DNA of 64,000 nt from assembly GCF_000297395.2 (NCBI RefSeq), contig NZ_HF570108.1:5182636-5246635 (forward strand), read 5' to 3'. The position numbers and the translations under genes were made by a program. Positions 51,419-58,748 of this stretch are shown here, piece after piece (position 1 is the first letter of the stretch; each line of letters opens with the position of its first letter). This DNA is from Micromonospora lupini str. Lupac 08 (GTDB lineage: Bacteria; Actinomycetota; Actinomycetes; Mycobacteriales; Micromonosporaceae). Under the pieces are notes generated by a model that saw only the letters and a list, made by a program, of their open reading frames with translations, did no database searches and had not been told where the DNA came from.

Positions 51419-52396
51419 ATGTCCGAGTTGCTGACCGCCGACCGCATCGAAGAGATCGGCAACCTGGGATCCACAAGCCCGGACCCGGCCGCGCTCGTCG
51501 CGGAACTGGTGGGCGCCGTCGACGAGGGACGGGTCGCCGACCCCGACGACACCGGGTACGCCCTGCTGGTCGCCGCTGACATCCTGGCGCAGGCGGGCGA
51601 CCTGGCCGACGCGCTCGCGCTGGCCACCCGGGCGATCGCGGAACAGCCCGACGAGGACGCGTACGCCCGAGCGGTGCGCGGCGGCCTGCTGCTGCGCCTC
51701 GGTCGCTCGGACGAGGGCATGGCCGAGCTGACCGCCCTGCGTCCGCTGCTGGAGACCAACCCCAACGCCACCTACCTGGTCGACGAGCTGGCCGAGGCCG
51801 GCCACACCGACCTGGCGCTGGAATGGCTGACCGGGGCGCTCGACGCGATCCTGGAACGGACCCGGACCCAGCAGCACGAGTCCGAGGACGCCCAGGACGA
51901 GGCCGCGGCCATGATCTACGGGCTGACCCAGCGGCGGCACACCCTGCGCGAGGAGATGGGCCTGCCGCACGACGAGTACGACAACCTCGCCGACCGGCTG
52001 CGCGCCGCCAGCAACCACGCCCTCGACGCGCTCGACGACGGCCCCGCGACGCTGCTGTACTGGCCGCAGGCCGAGTTCGACGCGTTGCTACTGCGCTGGC
52101 CCGCGCTTGTCGACAGCTACCCGAAGACGTGGGACGAGCACCGCACCCAGATCGAACGCGCCCTCGTCGAGGCGTCCGGGCTGGGCGGCGGCGACCTGGG
52201 CGTCGTCGCCGGCACCGCCGAGGGCCTGGCGGCCTTCGCCGGCGACAAGCCCGTCGACGAGGAAACCCTCGACGGGTACGCCGACAGCCTCGACGAGGTG
52301 GGCCTGACGGCCTGGCCGCCCGGGCGCAACGACGCCTGCTGGTGCGGCTCGGGCGCGAAGTACAAGAAGTGCTGCCTGCCGCGCTCGCGAAGCTGA
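51419..52396 (+). CDS. SEC-C motif protein with helical repeats
   Basis: 325-residue soluble protein. Residues 10-140 contain TPR-like helices (ALLVAADILAQAGDLADALALATRAI). The C-terminus ends in a SEC-C zinc motif, NDACWCGSGAKYKKCC near 305-320, as in SecA and many proteins of unknown role. No enzymatic domain is seen. A partial, decayed copy of its 3' end lies 1 kb downstream (53,381). Confidence 0.85.
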   Translation: MSELLTADRIEEIGNLGSTSPDPAALVAELVGAVDEGRVADPDDTGYALLVAADILAQAGDLADALALATRAIAEQPDEDAYARAVRGGLLLRLGRSDEGMAELTALRPLLETNPNATYLVDELAEAGHTDLALEWLTGALDAILERTRTQQHESEDAQDEAAAMIYGLTQRRHTLREEMGLPHDEYDNLADRLRAASNHALDALDDGPATLLYWPQAEFDALLLRWPALVDSYPKTWDEHRTQIERALVEASGLGGGDLGVVAGTAEGLAAFAGDKPVDEETLDGYADSLDEVGLTAWPPGRNDACWCGSGAKYKKCCLPRSRS

Positions 52397-52468
52397 TCCC
52401 TCCGTCGCTGTACACCGCCTGCGACCATCGACCTATCTGTCGGTGTCGGCGTGGGTCGGAGTTCGCGC

Positions 52469-53329
52469 ATGTGGGGGTTGGACGTTGTCGACGCGTGGTT
52501 CGCGGGCAGGCCCACGGAGAATCTGGAGCTTTTCGGCCTGACCATGGTCTTCTGGGGACGCCTCGGCAAGTCGCTGCTCTACCTCGCCGGCCTCACCGTC
52601 ATCCTGGACCTGGCCGACCCCGACAAGCTGCGAGCGCGAGGCCGGCAGGCCATTGAGCGCACACAGAGGCTGTTGGGCCAGACGCGGCGCAAGCGCCAGG
52701 TCGCTCGGCTCGTAGGGATTCAGGAGATCGCCATCGGCGGCTTCGTGCAGGTGGTCCACCGACACGGGCTCTTCCTGGTCACCCGGCCTCCGGCGGCCGT
52801 CCCCACGAGGCTACGGCTCGACCTCGACCAGTACCGCGAGTTCCACAGCACCGTGATCGCGGCTCTGCCGTCGAAGCACGACTGCCAGCGCCCGCATGGC
52901 CGCCACGTCTGCGCGCAGCAGTTCGAGTACGCCGTGCGTCAGATCAACGACCTCATCGCCGAGCAACTGCCCGCCGACGAGAGAGACCTGATCCTGGACG
53001 TGGAAGCATCCCGGACGAGCATCTGGCCCCTGCTCATCCTTCCCGCCGTGACGTTCGGTGGCATCGGTGGCGCCCGTGCTCTGAGCACGAGCGGGTCGGT
53101 GGGGCCGTGGCTGTTCGTGGGGGTCCTGGTGGTGTTCCTCTTCACCTTCGCCGTCTTCGCCTTCCCCGAGACGCGGCCCCTGACCTCGGCGGCGGCCTAC
53201 CGTGTCTGGGGCGCTCTGCTGTCCGGCTACGGAGGGATGCTCGACCAGACCCGACCGCTGAACCTTCTCCGACGGGTGGCGGCCGGGCTCTTCGTCATCG
53301 GTGGCCTACTCGACCTGCTTGCCTCATGA
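52469..53329 (+). CDS. Hypothetical membrane protein
   Basis: 286 residues, no family recognised. An N-terminal hydrophobic segment (LTMVFWGRLGKSLLYLAGLTVIL) is followed by a basic region (RARGRQAIERTQRLLGQTRRKRQ), a central soluble domain with cysteines, two hydrophobic helices near 190-235 and one at the C-terminus. ATG 52469 with GGAG upstream is preferred; GTG 52451 is possible. It lies between the intact SEC-C gene and the SEC-C remnant, suggesting arrival by duplication or insertion. Confidence 0.7.
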   Translation: MWGLDVVDAWFAGRPTENLELFGLTMVFWGRLGKSLLYLAGLTVILDLADPDKLRARGRQAIERTQRLLGQTRRKRQVARLVGIQEIAIGGFVQVVHRHGLFLVTRPPAAVPTRLRLDLDQYREFHSTVIAALPSKHDCQRPHGRHVCAQQFEYAVRQINDLIAEQLPADERDLILDVEASRTSIWPLLILPAVTFGGIGGARALSTSGSVGPWLFVGVLVVFLFTFAVFAFPETRPLTSAAAYRVWGALLSGYGGMLDQTRPLNLLRRVAAGLFVIGGLLDLLAS

Positions 53330-53380
53330 GTCACGATCGCACCGCGGCGCAGTCGGGCGGGGCGGCGCGGGGCACGGAGC

Positions 53381-53459
53381 GCCGACCGCCTGGACGAGGT
53401 GGGAGTGACGGCCTGGCCGTCCCGCCGCAACGACGCCTGCTGGTGCAGGTCGGGCGCGC
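53381..53459 (+). pseudogene. Broken partial copy of the SEC-C gene 3' end
   Basis: These 79 bases align without gaps to 52,280-52,358 inside the intact SEC-C gene at close to nine in ten identity. They still encode ADRLDEVGVTAWPSRRNDACWC, but the rest of the zinc motif (GSGAKYKKCC) is lost, reading RSGARLTCPGC, and no upstream part of the gene precedes it. Confidence 0.8.
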
Positions 53460-53548
53460 GACTGACCTGTCCTGGGTGTGCGGCATCGGCCCGCAGCGGA
53501 TGGCACGGCGCAGGCGGACGCTCCGGAGGGCAATGTCCCCCGAGCGTC

Positions 53549-53584
53549 TATACCTGTGAGTCATAACTATGACTCCCAGGTATA
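53549..53584. promoter_or_regulatory. 36-bp near-perfect palindromic operator
   Basis: TATACCTGTGAGTCATA, spacer AC, then TATGACTCCCAGGTATA: 17-bp arms with one mismatch. AT-rich and sharply unlike its surroundings, it lies 57 bases before the start of the deazaflavin enzyme gene. The shape suits an HxlR/MarR/PadR-type dimer site, but no such regulator is adjacent. Confidence 0.65.
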
Positions 53585-53640
53585 CCGTCCACTCACGATC
53601 GACGTCCGCGATCGGCCGGTTCGGTGACGGAGGCGATGGC

Positions 53641-54108
53641 GTGACCGCACAGGAACAGCACGACACGATCGAGAACAGCCCGGTCGGCTGGGTGGGCAAG
53701 CACGTCCGGCGATACGTGGAGACCGACGGCGCCGACGGCGGCACCTACCACGGCTATCCCGCCCTGCTGCTCACCACGCGGGGACGCCGCTCGGGCACAC
53801 TCCGCCGTACCGCGTTGATCTATGGCCGGGACGGTGACGACCACCTGGTGGTGGCCTCCAACGGCGGCGCGGCCAACCACCCCGCCTGGTACCTGAACCT
53901 GAGCGCCGACCCGACCGTGGAGATCCAGGTCGGCGCGGAGCGGTTCACCTGTCGCGCCCGCACGGCGAGTGCTGAGGAACGGGCCCGGCTGTGGCCGGTG
54001 ATGACGAAGGTCTTCCCGACGTACGCCCGCTACCAGAAGGACACCGACCGCGAGATTCCGGTCGTCGTCATCGAACGCGTGTCCCGGGAAGATGCCACGA
54101 TCGATTGA
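53641..54108 (+). CDS. Deazaflavin (F420)-dependent nitroreductase family protein
   Basis: 155-residue split-barrel protein of the DDN/deazaflavin-dependent oxidoreductase family. Typical pieces: YHGYPALLLTTRGRRSGTLRRTALIYGRDGD (in parts), LVVASNGGAANHPAWYLNLSADPTVEIQVG (in parts) and a C-terminal IPVVVIERV strand. It reduces unknown substrates with F420H2. GTG 53641 with GGAGG seven bases upstream is preferred over ATG 53569, which would put the palindrome inside the gene. Confidence 0.9.
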   Translation: MTAQEQHDTIENSPVGWVGKHVRRYVETDGADGGTYHGYPALLLTTRGRRSGTLRRTALIYGRDGDDHLVVASNGGAANHPAWYLNLSADPTVEIQVGAERFTCRARTASAEERARLWPVMTKVFPTYARYQKDTDREIPVVVIERVSREDATID

Positions 54109-54176
54109 TCTGCGTGAGTGCCGCGGAGGGCTATGGTGACCGCAGGTAAGCACTCACTCCGACAAGGAGAACCGCC

Positions 54177-54587
54177 GTGCGCCGCAGCACCGCCACCATC
54201 GCACTGCTCGGGCTGTCCCTGTTCGTGCTGCTGACGCCGTCGCCGGCGAGCGCCGCGAGCACCGTCGAGGTCACGTCCGCGACCCTTGTCGCGAGGGGTG
54301 TCGCCGTGGACGTCACCCTCACCGTGACCTGCGACCCCGGGCTGTCCGGCGCCACCGAGCTGATCATCAGGCAGCGGTCGGGCAACAGAGTCGCGTACGC
54401 CTCCGGTTGGGCGCCCCTCAACCTGTGCACCGGCGAGCCGCAGGTCGTAACCGGGCGAGCGTGGGTAGAGGGCGGCGGGCTCGTTCTCAAGCCCGGTGTG
54501 GCTCTGATCAGCGGCGGCTTCGAACTGTGCGGCCAGGACATGTGCGACTACCCGCACTTCGAGGACGAGGTCCGCATCACTCGCTGA
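54177..54587 (+). CDS. Small secreted protein
   Basis: 136 residues: signal peptide IALLGLSLFVLLTPSPASAAS, then about 108 residues of beta-strand-rich sequence with Cys in VTCDPG, NLCTG, ELCGQDMC (probably two disulfides), Ig-like in appearance. No recognised family. AAGGAGAA precedes the GTG start. Confidence 0.78.
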   Translation: MRRSTATIALLGLSLFVLLTPSPASAASTVEVTSATLVARGVAVDVTLTVTCDPGLSGATELIIRQRSGNRVAYASGWAPLNLCTGEPQVVTGRAWVEGGGLVLKPGVALISGGFELCGQDMCDYPHFEDEVRITR

Positions 54588-54633
54588 GTCCTGTCGAGCC
54601 GCGTTCGCTCCATCAGAACCCACGAGCAGGCGG

Positions 54634-55068
54634 TCACGCCTCCAAGGCCGCTTCCGCTCGGTCGAGGTGGTCCCACCACTCCTCGCTGTCCCGACGGCAG
54701 GAGGACAGAAGGTTGGCCGCCGCAACGAACGCCAGAATGATGTGTTCCTCGGCGATCGCCTGGGCGAGCGGCTCGCCGTTGACCAAGCGCAGAAGGAAGT
54801 TGGAGACCTGCTCTTCACTCACCTGAGCCCATGCCTCGGCTTGGGCGATCTCGGCTGCTACCGCGCGAGTCTGCTGCTCACTTGGCTTGCCGTCGTGGAT
54901 GTTCGTCATAACGAGCTGGGTCACAGCGAGGGCAAGCGCTACGGACTCGTAGGCGGCCTGGTCGTTCGGGATCGCCCGGAGTGCAGCGCGAAGCTTAGCG
55001 AGGTCCTGCTGAACTGCCGCATGGATCGCATTGCGCGCCAACGGCTCGACCTGACTATTGATCTTCAT
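54634..55068 (-). CDS. Hypothetical helical protein, third gene of small-protein operon
   Basis: 144 residues, predicted all-helical (HAAVQQDLAKLRAALRAIP, AAYESVALALAVTQLVM, RAVAAEIAQAEAWAQVSEEQ). No domain recognised. ATG 55068 overlaps the upstream gene by 14 bases and has GGAG upstream. It is the last gene of a three-gene minus-strand set beginning at 55,641. Confidence 0.7.
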   Translation of the reverse strand: MKINSQVEPLARNAIHAAVQQDLAKLRAALRAIPNDQAAYESVALALAVTQLVMTNIHDGKPSEQQTRAVAAEIAQAEAWAQVSEEQVSNFLLRLVNGEPLAQAIAEEHIILAFVAAANLLSSCRRDSEEWWDHLDRAEAALEA

Positions 55069-55381
55069 CCTTGCCCATCTCCTCGTCCACCTTGTTCGCC
55101 AAGGCCCGCAGCGAGGCCATGGCCGCCCCGATCGCCAGAAACGACCCGACGAGCGCCTTCGCAGTGATCGGCATGACTTCCGAGACGGTAGCCCATGCGG
55201 CAGAGCCCGCTGCGGCTCCGAAGCCGAGCGCCTCCGGGCTCTTCGCGATCTGTCGTCGTGACCTGGCCCCACCCTTGCCCTTGTCGGCGTTTCGTCGCGC
55301 CCTGGATGCTGCCGAGGCATTCGGTGCAAGGGGTTTCGGTGCGGGTGGTTGGTGGGTTGTGCTGCCACCACCCGTGGTCAG
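55055..55381 (-). CDS. Hypothetical membrane protein, likely CTG start
   Basis: About 108 residues: a Pro/Ala/Lys-rich N-terminal half (basic, disordered), then SPEALGFGAAAGSAAWATVSE and one clear hydrophobic helix (ITAKALVGSFLAIGAAMASL) before an acidic end. The frame is open from the previous gene onward but has no ATG/GTG/TTG before an ATG at 55174. A CTG at 55381 overlaps the previous TGA in the usual four-base manner, so it may start with CTG. The family is not recognised. Confidence 0.5.
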   Translation of the reverse strand: MTTGGGSTTHQPPAPKPLAPNASAASRARRNADKGKGGARSRRQIAKSPEALGFGAAAGSAAWATVSEVMPITAKALVGSFLAIGAAMASLRALANKVDEEMGKDEDQ

Positions 55382-55641
55382 TTTCCCAGTGCGCGGACCT
55401 TCGCGATCGTCTCCTGGACGTGCTGTTTGGCCGGCTCGCCGCCCTGGGACGCCTGCGCCAGTGCCTGGCGGTACGCGTCGATCATGCCGACCAGTGGGCC
55501 GGCGGCGACGCCCTCCAGCGCACCGGCAACCAGTGATCGTGCCTCGGCCGCGTCCTGTGCTGCGGCTGCGGTCTTGGCCTTCGCCTCGTCGAGCTTCTGC
55601 GACGCCGCCGCCAACCTCGCGATGATCTGTGCTGCGCTCAC
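55378..55641 (-). CDS. Small helical protein, DUF6244-like
   Basis: 87 residues: VSAAQIIARLAAASQKLDEAKAKTAAAAQDAAEARSL (read in parts), a coiled-coil-like alanine-rich helix, then GPLVGMIDAYRQALAQASQGGEPAKQHVQETIAKVRALGN (in parts). I recall this pattern as DUF6244 of Micromonosporaceae, which is not certain. GGAGG is at good spacing for GTG 55641; GTG 55647 is too close. It is first in the three-gene operon next to a GntR regulator. Confidence 0.7.
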   Translation of the reverse strand: MSAAQIIARLAAASQKLDEAKAKTAAAAQDAAEARSLVAGALEGVAAGPLVGMIDAYRQALAQASQGGEPAKQHVQETIAKVRALGN

Positions 55642-55763
55642 GCGCACCCTCCCCCTGATCGACCATCACCTCCACCACCGCACCGGCGGAGACCACAAGG
55701 GAGCGTACGAGATCCGTGCACCCAGCGCGACCACTCGATCGCCCAGTCGTGAACCCAACGAGT

Positions 55764-55813
55764 AGATCTTGGTACGAAAACGCCCCTCCAAGGGCGCTTT
55801 TGCACCAAGATCT
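55764..55813. repeat. 50-bp hairpin element (AGATCTTGGT ends)
   Basis: Arms of 22 bases with three mismatches: AGATCTTGGTACGAAAACGC...and its inverse, around a 6-base loop (CTCCAA). It lies just beyond the GntR stop and before the small-protein operon. A possible terminator for gntR or a dispersed palindrome; AGATCT ends are unusual in this GC-rich DNA. Confidence 0.65.
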
Positions 55814-55839
55814 CTGGCGGCATCTCGGATCGCGCGTGC

Positions 55840-56058
55840 TCAGCGCTCGGCGACGAACACTCCTACCCCACCGACGCCCTCCACCAAGCCCTCGATCTTG
55901 AGCGCGTTGATGGCCTGGCGGACCACGATGGCCGAGACGTCGTGCTGACGGCACAACTCGGAGGTTGAGGGCAGCTTGTCGCCCGGCGCGAGTTCGCCGG
56001 ACTGGATCTGAGCGCGGATGCCGTCGGCGATCAGCGCCCACTTGGCTTTGGCGGGCAT
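55840..56058 (-). CDS. Minimal GntR-type winged-HTH regulator
   Basis: 72 residues only: MPAKAKWALIADGIRAQIQSGEL, then LPSTSELCRQHDVSAIVVRQAINALKIEGLVE (in parts). It is the full GntR DNA-binding domain with no effector-binding domain, as in regulators of actinobacterial mobile and conjugative elements. GGGAGA precedes ATG 56058. It is divergent from a three-gene set at 56,394. An inverted repeat overlapping its promoter suggests autoregulation. Confidence 0.85.
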   Translation of the reverse strand: MPAKAKWALIADGIRAQIQSGELAPGDKLPSTSELCRQHDVSAIVVRQAINALKIEGLVEGVGGVGVFVAER

Positions 56059-56393
56059 TGGTGTCTCCCAGGTCTGCCCCGCCATTCGATCACGAGCAAC
56101 TTTGTATAGCAAGCAATGTGCGGACAGTGCTTGCGCGTGCATGACCTGTTATATACGCTTCCCCATGACCGGCTCCCAGGTCTGCAAACCCCGGAGTTGG
56201 TTCTTTCCCACCCGCAGGAAGCGCCCGGTCGTTCGGTCCCCCCGTCCGGCCGGGCGTGCCGGGGCGTGCCCGCACGCCGCCCACCGCACCACCGCTGAAC
56301 GGCGCGTGCCGCCGAACGGCGCACATGCTGCTGGCAGATGTCGCCCCAGCAACGCCCTGACCAGCAAGGAGACCAACCGGACGGGAGTACCCG
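56059..56393. other. Divergent promoter region of the GntR island
   Basis: About 335 bases without a gene. The left part is AT-rich for this genome (TTGTATAGC and GTTATATACG are likely -10 regions on minus and plus strands) and holds the GCAAGCA/TGCTTGC operator. Nothing recognisable in 56,170-56,390. Confidence 0.6.
56109..56134. promoter_or_regulatory. Putative GntR operator
   Basis: GCAAGCA, 12 bases, TGCTTGC: a perfect 7-bp inverted repeat directly next to TATACA (minus strand -10 for gntR). Positioned to control both gntR and the divergent operon. Confidence 0.5.
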
Positions 56394-56615
56394 ATGCCCG
56401 ATCGACCCGACGACCAGCCCAGCGAACCAGCCGCCCGACGCCCAGGAGCCCAGCGTCTCGTGTCCGAGCAGGACGTCGAGGACGCCGACGACACTCTCTT
56501 CGCCCATCCACCGCGCGTGGTCCGCAGGTGGGTGTGCGGCTGCGGCATGGACTACCCGTGCACTGACGTGCTCTTCGCACGCCTGGTCAAGGCCACCGCT
56601 GAGGCCGACAAGTGA
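56394..56615 (+). CDS. Small hypothetical protein with CxC...C motif
   Basis: 73 residues: polar, disordered N-terminal 40 residues, then RRWVCGCGMDYPCTDVLFARL, where three cysteines could bind zinc. No family known. GGGAGTACCCG precedes the ATG. First of three plus-strand genes divergent from gntR. Confidence 0.7.
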   Translation: MPDRPDDQPSEPAARRPGAQRLVSEQDVEDADDTLFAHPPRVVRRWVCGCGMDYPCTDVLFARLVKATAEADK

Positions 56616-56631
56616 ACCGCCGAGGCCGCCG

Positions 56632-57369
56632 GTGAACGCGGACGATCTGTACACGCACACCAACCAACAGGTCACCGAGGCGAGGATGAGGATCACCGAG
56701 CATGTGACGGAGGCGTACACCGGGATCTGCCGGAGCTGCGGACGGCCCGGCCCGTGCGACGAGCAGCGGGCCGCGCGGGCCCGGATGGCGCACTACGGCG
56801 ACCCGGTGGATGATCTACGCGACGCCTGGCTGGCCACGATCGCCGCCGCCGACCGGGCCGGCGCGCACCTGCACGGATCGGGGTCACCCGGACGGCGGCT
56901 GCCCTGGCAGGACGCGGTCACCGAGTGTTGGCGGGCGCTGAGTCTGGTCTACGCCGGCCTGGCCGCCGATCGGGCCTCGGCGGCGACCGCGACAGCAGGT
57001 GAACTGCTCGTCGGGCTCGGCGCAGCTCGGGTCGACGCTGACCGTGCCGCCGCGCTGGCCGCCCGTACCCGATGGCGGTTGGGGGCGGCCGAGGACCGGC
57101 TTCGGCGTACCCACAGTGTGGCGGACGTGGTCGCGGCCCGGCGCTTCGCGGCGGCGATCACCCGGTTGGACCTTGTCGTTGCGCGACTCGCGGTCGGCGC
57201 GTGCCGCATCGACCGCTCGGTGGCGGGGTTGACCGGCGAAGCGGTGTCGCCCATGCCCGATGCGACCAGGAGCACGGCCACCGCCGGGGAGATCGCCCGC
57301 GGTTGCCAGGCGGCGAACGTCCTGGTGTCCCGGCGACGCCGACACAAGCTCAGGGAGTCACGGTGGTGA
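56632..57369 (+). CDS. Hypothetical protein with CxxC N-terminal module
   Basis: 245 residues. ICRSCGRPGPCDEQRAARARM near residues 30-50 repeats the CxxCG..GPC style of the preceding small protein. The rest is alanine/arginine-rich and helical. No known domain. GTG 56632 has GAGG upstream. Its stop overlaps the next gene's GTG by four bases. Confidence 0.7.
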   Translation: MNADDLYTHTNQQVTEARMRITEHVTEAYTGICRSCGRPGPCDEQRAARARMAHYGDPVDDLRDAWLATIAAADRAGAHLHGSGSPGRRLPWQDAVTECWRALSLVYAGLAADRASAATATAGELLVGLGAARVDADRAAALAARTRWRLGAAEDRLRRTHSVADVVAARRFAAAITRLDLVVARLAVGACRIDRSVAGLTGEAVSPMPDATRSTATAGEIARGCQAANVLVSRRRRHKLRESRW

Positions 57370-57815
57370 GCGATCCGCACGCTGCGCTGCGCGGCCTTCT
57401 GGCGGGACGGTTGCGCGGCCACGAACGGCGGCTGCGGCGGTTCACCGAGGCGGACTGGCGACGGTACGCGGACCTGCTCGCCGGAGCGCTGCTGGTGGCG
57501 GTGCGGCGGCGGTTCGTCGCCGGACAGGACCGGGCGCCGGTGATCCGGTTCGTGGCGTCCGCACGGGAACGCTACGACGCGACCGGGTGCGACGTGGAGC
57601 CGGCACTGGCCGAGGCGTTGGTGTGGGCGGCGCTCGGTGAACGTCCGCCGGTGCCCGACGACGCGCGGGCGATCGTCGCCCGGACCGTGCTGCTGCTCGG
57701 GCTCCTGGAGGACGAGGGCTGCACCGACCGGGAACGGGACGACATCCTCGCGGCGGCAGCGCAGGCCGCCGACAACGCGGCGCAGCAACAGGTGGACCAG
57801 GGAGATACGCACTAA
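57366..57815 (+). CDS. Hypothetical helical protein
   Basis: 149 residues, Arg/Ala-rich helices (GRLRGHERRLRRFTEADWRRYADLLAGALL), no signal or membrane segment and no recognised family. Start GTG 57366 (or the adjacent GTG 57363) overlaps the previous stop. It is the last gene of the operon; the next gene converges eight bases away. Confidence 0.7.
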   Translation: MSDPHAALRGLLAGRLRGHERRLRRFTEADWRRYADLLAGALLVAVRRRFVAGQDRAPVIRFVASARERYDATGCDVEPALAEALVWAALGERPPVPDDARAIVARTVLLLGLLEDEGCTDRERDDILAAAAQAADNAAQQQVDQGDTH

Positions 57816-57823
57816 TCGCAGTA

Positions 57824-58552
57824 TTAGGCGTCAGCTGGTTCGGACATGGCTCGCAGCCAGCGAGACCGGTGGAAGATCTGGTCCTCGGCGAGGACCATGC
57901 ATTCCCAGCTACCGTCCCGTCGTCCGGAGCGGCGGTCCGGTCCGTTGAACTGGCTGAGCCCGGTGGGTCCCCCGTACCGGTGAATGTCCTCGTTGGTGGC
58001 GACCTCGTTGCCGCACCACGTCAGCTCGTCACCGGCCTCGTGCAAAGCGGTGGGGGTGCCTGACATCACCAGCGTGCTGGCATGTTCGGCGACGAACAAT
58101 GCCTGCAGCGCCGGGTTGTATGTCTCGACGGCCGGCGGGCGCGGAGCCGGTGCCGACATTGTCGCGGGGACTCCGGGGCCACGGCGTAGCGTCGCACGGA
58201 TCCTCGGCCAGGCCGACGGTCGTAGCGGCACATCCCGGCGCACGATGAGAAGGTCGGCCAATCCCTGGCCGTCACGCCAGGACGCGGCGGTATCGCTGGG
58301 TTCGTTGATCCGCAACGGCAGGAACACCGCGCTGTGTGGGCTGACCGCCGCCAGCCGGAACAGCGCCCCGAGACGCAGTAGATCCGCGCGGGAGCTGATG
58401 AGCGCGCCGGTGTGTTGCCACAACACGTTGGTGATGTGGGTGTTGCGAAGCGGAGCCGCCATCATGATCACCCGCTGCAGCTGTGCGCTGCGGGACACGT
58501 GGTGAACACGTAGGCGGAGGCGCATCCGCGCCGCGTCCGGAGGGTTAGCCAC
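57824..58552 (-). CDS. Hypothetical protein, family not recognised
   Basis: About 242 residues. Visible features: LRNTHITNVLWQHTGALISSRADLLRLGALFRLA, RINEPSDTAASWRDGQGLADLLIVRRDVPLRP and SWECMVLAEDQIFHRSRWLRAM (in parts). It has several conserved-looking Trp and His, no membrane segment and no clear fold. Start uncertain: GTG 58552 or ATG 58525. Codon usage is slightly less GC-biased than its neighbours, suggesting acquired DNA. Confidence 0.6.
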   Translation of the reverse strand: MANPPDAARMRLRLRVHHVSRSAQLQRVIMMAAPLRNTHITNVLWQHTGALISSRADLLRLGALFRLAAVSPHSAVFLPLRINEPSDTAASWRDGQGLADLLIVRRDVPLRPSAWPRIRATLRRGPGVPATMSAPAPRPPAVETYNPALQALFVAEHASTLVMSGTPTALHEAGDELTWCGNEVATNEDIHRYGGPTGLSQFNGPDRRSGRRDGSWECMVLAEDQIFHRSRWLRAMSEPADA

Positions 58553-58748
58553 CGAGGCACGGTAAACCCGCGCCTGTGCACGCCAATCGTGAATTCCCAC
58601 ACCATGGCCAGGGGAAAACACGCGTCGGCATGCCGCGGACCACAATTTCCCGACCGCTCTGGCACGCTGACGATCGTCACCGTAGCGACGACCGCTCGTG
58701 ACGGATCGACGTCCCGGCACCGGCAGGGGCGGGGAGAAGGGACGACGG

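Larger units (their letters stand above)
53330..53640. other. Intergenic region with SEC-C remnant and a long palindrome
   Basis: About 310 bases without an intact gene, containing the decayed SEC-C copy and the 36-base AT-rich palindrome, both listed separately. Confidence 0.6.
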
